Source of the DNA: Bilabrum cf. latius
Lineage: Eukaryota; Bigyra: Bicosoecida; Bigyra; Bicosoecida
Assembly: GCA_965178125.1 (NCBI GenBank)
Contig: CBCXTV010000001.1
Location: 1 to 64,000 of the forward strand
Reading direction: 5' to 3'
DNA length: 64,000 nucleotides
Made by a program: the position numbers and the translations under genes. Of this stretch, positions 61,801 to 64,000 are shown piece after piece. Every line of letters begins with the position of its first letter. Positions within the stretch are counted from its first letter, which is position 1. Under the pieces are notes generated by a model. That model did no database searches. It saw only the letters and a program-made list of their open reading frames with translations, and had not been told where the DNA came from.

Positions 61801-64000
61801 GCTTCGAGGAGTGGCGACAAAAAAAAGGGGCGCGAGAACTCCACGAGCACATGGGAGCGGTCCTTCGGCTCCCCAATCCAGTGTTTCCGCAGACCGACAG
61901 GGACCCAGATGGACGCGACATCGTCAAAGACCAGGCCCTCTTGGATATCTTCTCCGGCAAGATAACGGACTGGAGCAAATACAATCCGGCCACTGTTGGG
62001 GCGATCCAATCCCATCGAAACGCATGGCTGTGGGCTGAGAACCACACGCCGACGGAATGGCTCATGGTTGTCGAAGATGATATCGAACCTCGCGAAGCAT
62101 GCGTGGATCGGCTACTCGTAGTTCTTCACGCCATCGCGAAAAACCCCAAGGTGACGCAGATGGCCATGTTAGCGGGGTCAGAAGCACCGAGAATGGTCAC
62201 CCTCCAGCGCGACAACTCCACCTCCATCCACAATTGCGAGCGCCTCTTGGACGTGCGGACCTATCCGGCGCACTGGGTAGACAACACATTTGTGGTCCCC
62301 TACCACGTCGGCATGGGCCTAAAGTGGTATCTCATCAGCCCGGAGGGGAGGAAGGCGCTCCTGAAGATGCGGATCCCGAACCGAAGCTTCGAACGCTGCG
62401 TCTGGCGCCGCCTCTTCGACACGTTCCAAGGGCCGGTATGGAAGTGGGGAGATTGCCTCCGCATGACATCTGTGCTGGCAGCCAGCCCGGTCCTCGCATC
62501 GACTCCCGAGAGCATGGACACGGAGTGGGGGGGCTCGGGACGACGAAGTGCGGATGCAGGGCACAGTATGAAACCGTACATAATGGTCGACCCGAGTGAG
62601 GACTGGACTCTTGGCGAGCGATTAAACACATTGTCCGTCGTGATGTCCGTGTGCGCGGCCCTGAGTTGGGGGGTTGTCCTCGTCTGGGAAAAAACAGAGC
62701 GCGTGCCCATCTCCTACGAAGACTTGTGCGGTGTTCACGAGCACGCCGGCGAAACCAACACGTTCGTCCACCTCCTCCAGGACAAACGCGGCGGGTCGTA
62801 TTCGTACTTCCTGAGGTACGGAGACATCCGCATCCACGTGGTGCAGCCGATGATGTGCATCCCCACCCTCGACAGAATGCTCGACATGGTAGCCCTGAAG
62901 AGGCCCAAGATGAACACCCTGCCTCCCTTGAAATGGCAGACCGCTCGATGGATCCAAGTCAAGCAGAAGTGGATCGATAAACTCCACACGGAGATGCCGG
63001 GGGCCGAGCTGCCCTCATGGCTGGAGTGGCCACCCTCAACCCACGCGCTTGTCCTCTGCGACGACAGGGACTTGGCGGCGCACTGCCTCGAGGGGAGATG
63101 CCAAAAGGAGCAGCAGGAGTGGATGAACGACGGGAAGGACAACAGCATCCAGCACTACATCCTTGAGGCAAAGCAAGCGCTGCAGAACGAGTTGGAAGAC
63201 ATCCTAAAGGGGGACAGCAGCTCACGCCTCGTCGTGATCCGCATGACAACCAAACTGCTGGGACAGGTCTGGGTGGACATGATGAAGCACCTCACGAAGC
63301 AGTTCGGGAAGCGCATCATAACGCCAACGTTCCTCCTCCCGAAAATGATCCCCAAAAGGAGGCACGACGAAAAGAACCCGAGTGATGATTGGATTACTTG
63401 GGGAGCATCCTTGGCGAAAACCGTGGGCCTCCTCACGCTCATACCTCCGATGCAAGTGCACTATCCCATCATGAGCTGGACCGTGGCCTGGAACCACTTC
63501 ATGTTTAAGGGCAGGACTGCCACGGACACCGTGATCCCAGACGTCATCCGAACTCTGTACGCTCCGCACAAGAGCAACAGGAAGCAGCTCCTCAAGAACG
63601 GCCCGCTGTGCCAGACGAGGCGCGCCGTGCTGGACTCGCCCGCACTGCGGGACATTGCGAACAACTACTCAAGGGCCAAGGACAAGACCTATAACCTCTT
63701 GAGTTATTCCAAATGGTTTGCCGAAGAAGCCATGTGGCACATGATCAAGTACGCGGAAAGCACGCAGTGCATCGTCGACCCGTTCGTGAGCCGCCAGTGC
63801 CAAAAGGTCTTCGAGCACATCCCCTCGGACGACATCGGCCATGCGGACGCCCGGCTCCGGTACAACCTTCAGGATGCCGACGACCGAGGTTACCGCTTCA
63901 ACGCGGGGCATCTCTACACCGCGGTGCAGGGCATCAAAACGGTGAACATCGCATACAACAAGTGGCTCACCGAGCAGGCACAGAGTCATTCCGAATGGAG
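58821..64000 (+). mobile_element. U module, copy 2 (cut by window end)
   Basis: Collinear with 16917-22096 at a constant offset of 41,904 bp and differing at only a few bases. It includes the gene-poor left part and most of the glycosyltransferase-like ORF. The insertion point in X4 is the same as in X2. Confidence 0.85.
61767..64000 (+). CDS. Glycosyltransferase-like protein, U2 copy, cut by window end
   Basis: 744 codons of the same ORF as 19863-22373, open to the window edge. Few residue differences (for example Glu to Asp in QRENS and Asp to Glu in PSDDW). The EDD motif is conserved. Preserving such a long frame in both U copies supports it as a real gene or very recent duplication. Confidence 0.55.
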   Translation, partial: MTCLLICREESRFEEWRQKKGARELHEHMGAVLRLPNPVFPQTDRDPDGRDIVKDQALLDIFSGKITDWSKYNPATVGAIQSHRNAWLWAENHTPTEWLMVVEDDIEPREACVDRLLVVLHAIAKNPKVTQMAMLAGSEAPRMVTLQRDNSTSIHNCERLLDVRTYPAHWVDNTFVVPYHVGMGLKWYLISPEGRKALLKMRIPNRSFERCVWRRLFDTFQGPVWKWGDCLRMTSVLAASPVLASTPESMDTEWGGSGRRSADAGHSMKPYIMVDPSEDWTLGERLNTLSVVMSVCAALSWGVVLVWEKTERVPISYEDLCGVHEHAGETNTFVHLLQDKRGGSYSYFLRYGDIRIHVVQPMMCIPTLDRMLDMVALKRPKMNTLPPLKWQTARWIQVKQKWIDKLHTEMPGAELPSWLEWPPSTHALVLCDDRDLAAHCLEGRCQKEQQEWMNDGKDNSIQHYILEAKQALQNELEDILKGDSSSRLVVIRMTTKLLGQVWVDMMKHLTKQFGKRIITPTFLLPKMIPKRRHDEKNPSDDWITWGASLAKTVGLLTLIPPMQVHYPIMSWTVAWNHFMFKGRTATDTVIPDVIRTLYAPHKSNRKQLLKNGPLCQTRRAVLDSPALRDIANNYSRAKDKTYNLLSYSKWFAEEAMWHMIKYAESTQCIVDPFVSRQCQKVFEHIPSDDIGHADARLRYNLQDADDRGYRFNAGHLYTAVQGIKTVNIAYNKWLTEQAQSHSEW

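Overview
The window looks like nuclear DNA of a protist, most likely a dinoflagellate. The basis is inference: GC-rich DNA, long intronless ORFs all on the + strand, head-to-tail near-identical units of many kilobases, and protein types I associate with dinoflagellates (a Rep-like HUH/SF3-helicase protein, a pogo-type DDE transposase, a short basic coiled-coil protein, many CxxC...CxxC ribbon proteins). No rRNA, tRNA, CRISPR array or bacterial operon signal was found, and no convincing spliced-leader sequence.

Two modules build the whole window. Module X (about 15.2 kb) occurs as X1 (1-15212), X2 (15213-16916 plus 28901-41909), X3 (41910-57117) and the start of X4 (57118-58820). Module U (11,984 bp; U1 16917-28900, U2 58821-64000 and cut by the window end) interrupts every second X at exactly the same base. 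The array therefore reads X, X+U, X, X+U: a dimeric higher-order repeat of about 41.9 kb.

Each X begins with a 335 bp direct repeat, a 197 bp near-perfect palindrome and a nested minisatellite. Four ordinary-looking ORFs follow: a double zinc-ribbon protein, a coiled-coil ORF broken by one conserved in-frame TAG, a DDE transposase, and a second zinc-ribbon protein overlapping the transposase gene. After a hairpin element come about 3 kb of decayed relics, and then a 4 kb patchwork (about 11.2-15.2 kb in X1) assembled from pieces of the X and U genes. Several patchwork joints keep the original reading frames, giving chimeric ORFs such as Rep-HUH/zinc-ribbon and zinc-ribbon/zinc-ribbon/glycosyltransferase.

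U carries a long glycosyltransferase-like ORF, a small coiled-coil ORF, an iteron-like motif cluster with a hairpin, a Rep-like protein with HUH and helicase motifs, and a third zinc-ribbon protein. X (transposase) and U (Rep) together resemble a composite mobile system whose genes also feed the chimera patchwork. Rolling-circle or unequal-crossover amplification would explain the array. An assembly artefact must be excluded with long reads.
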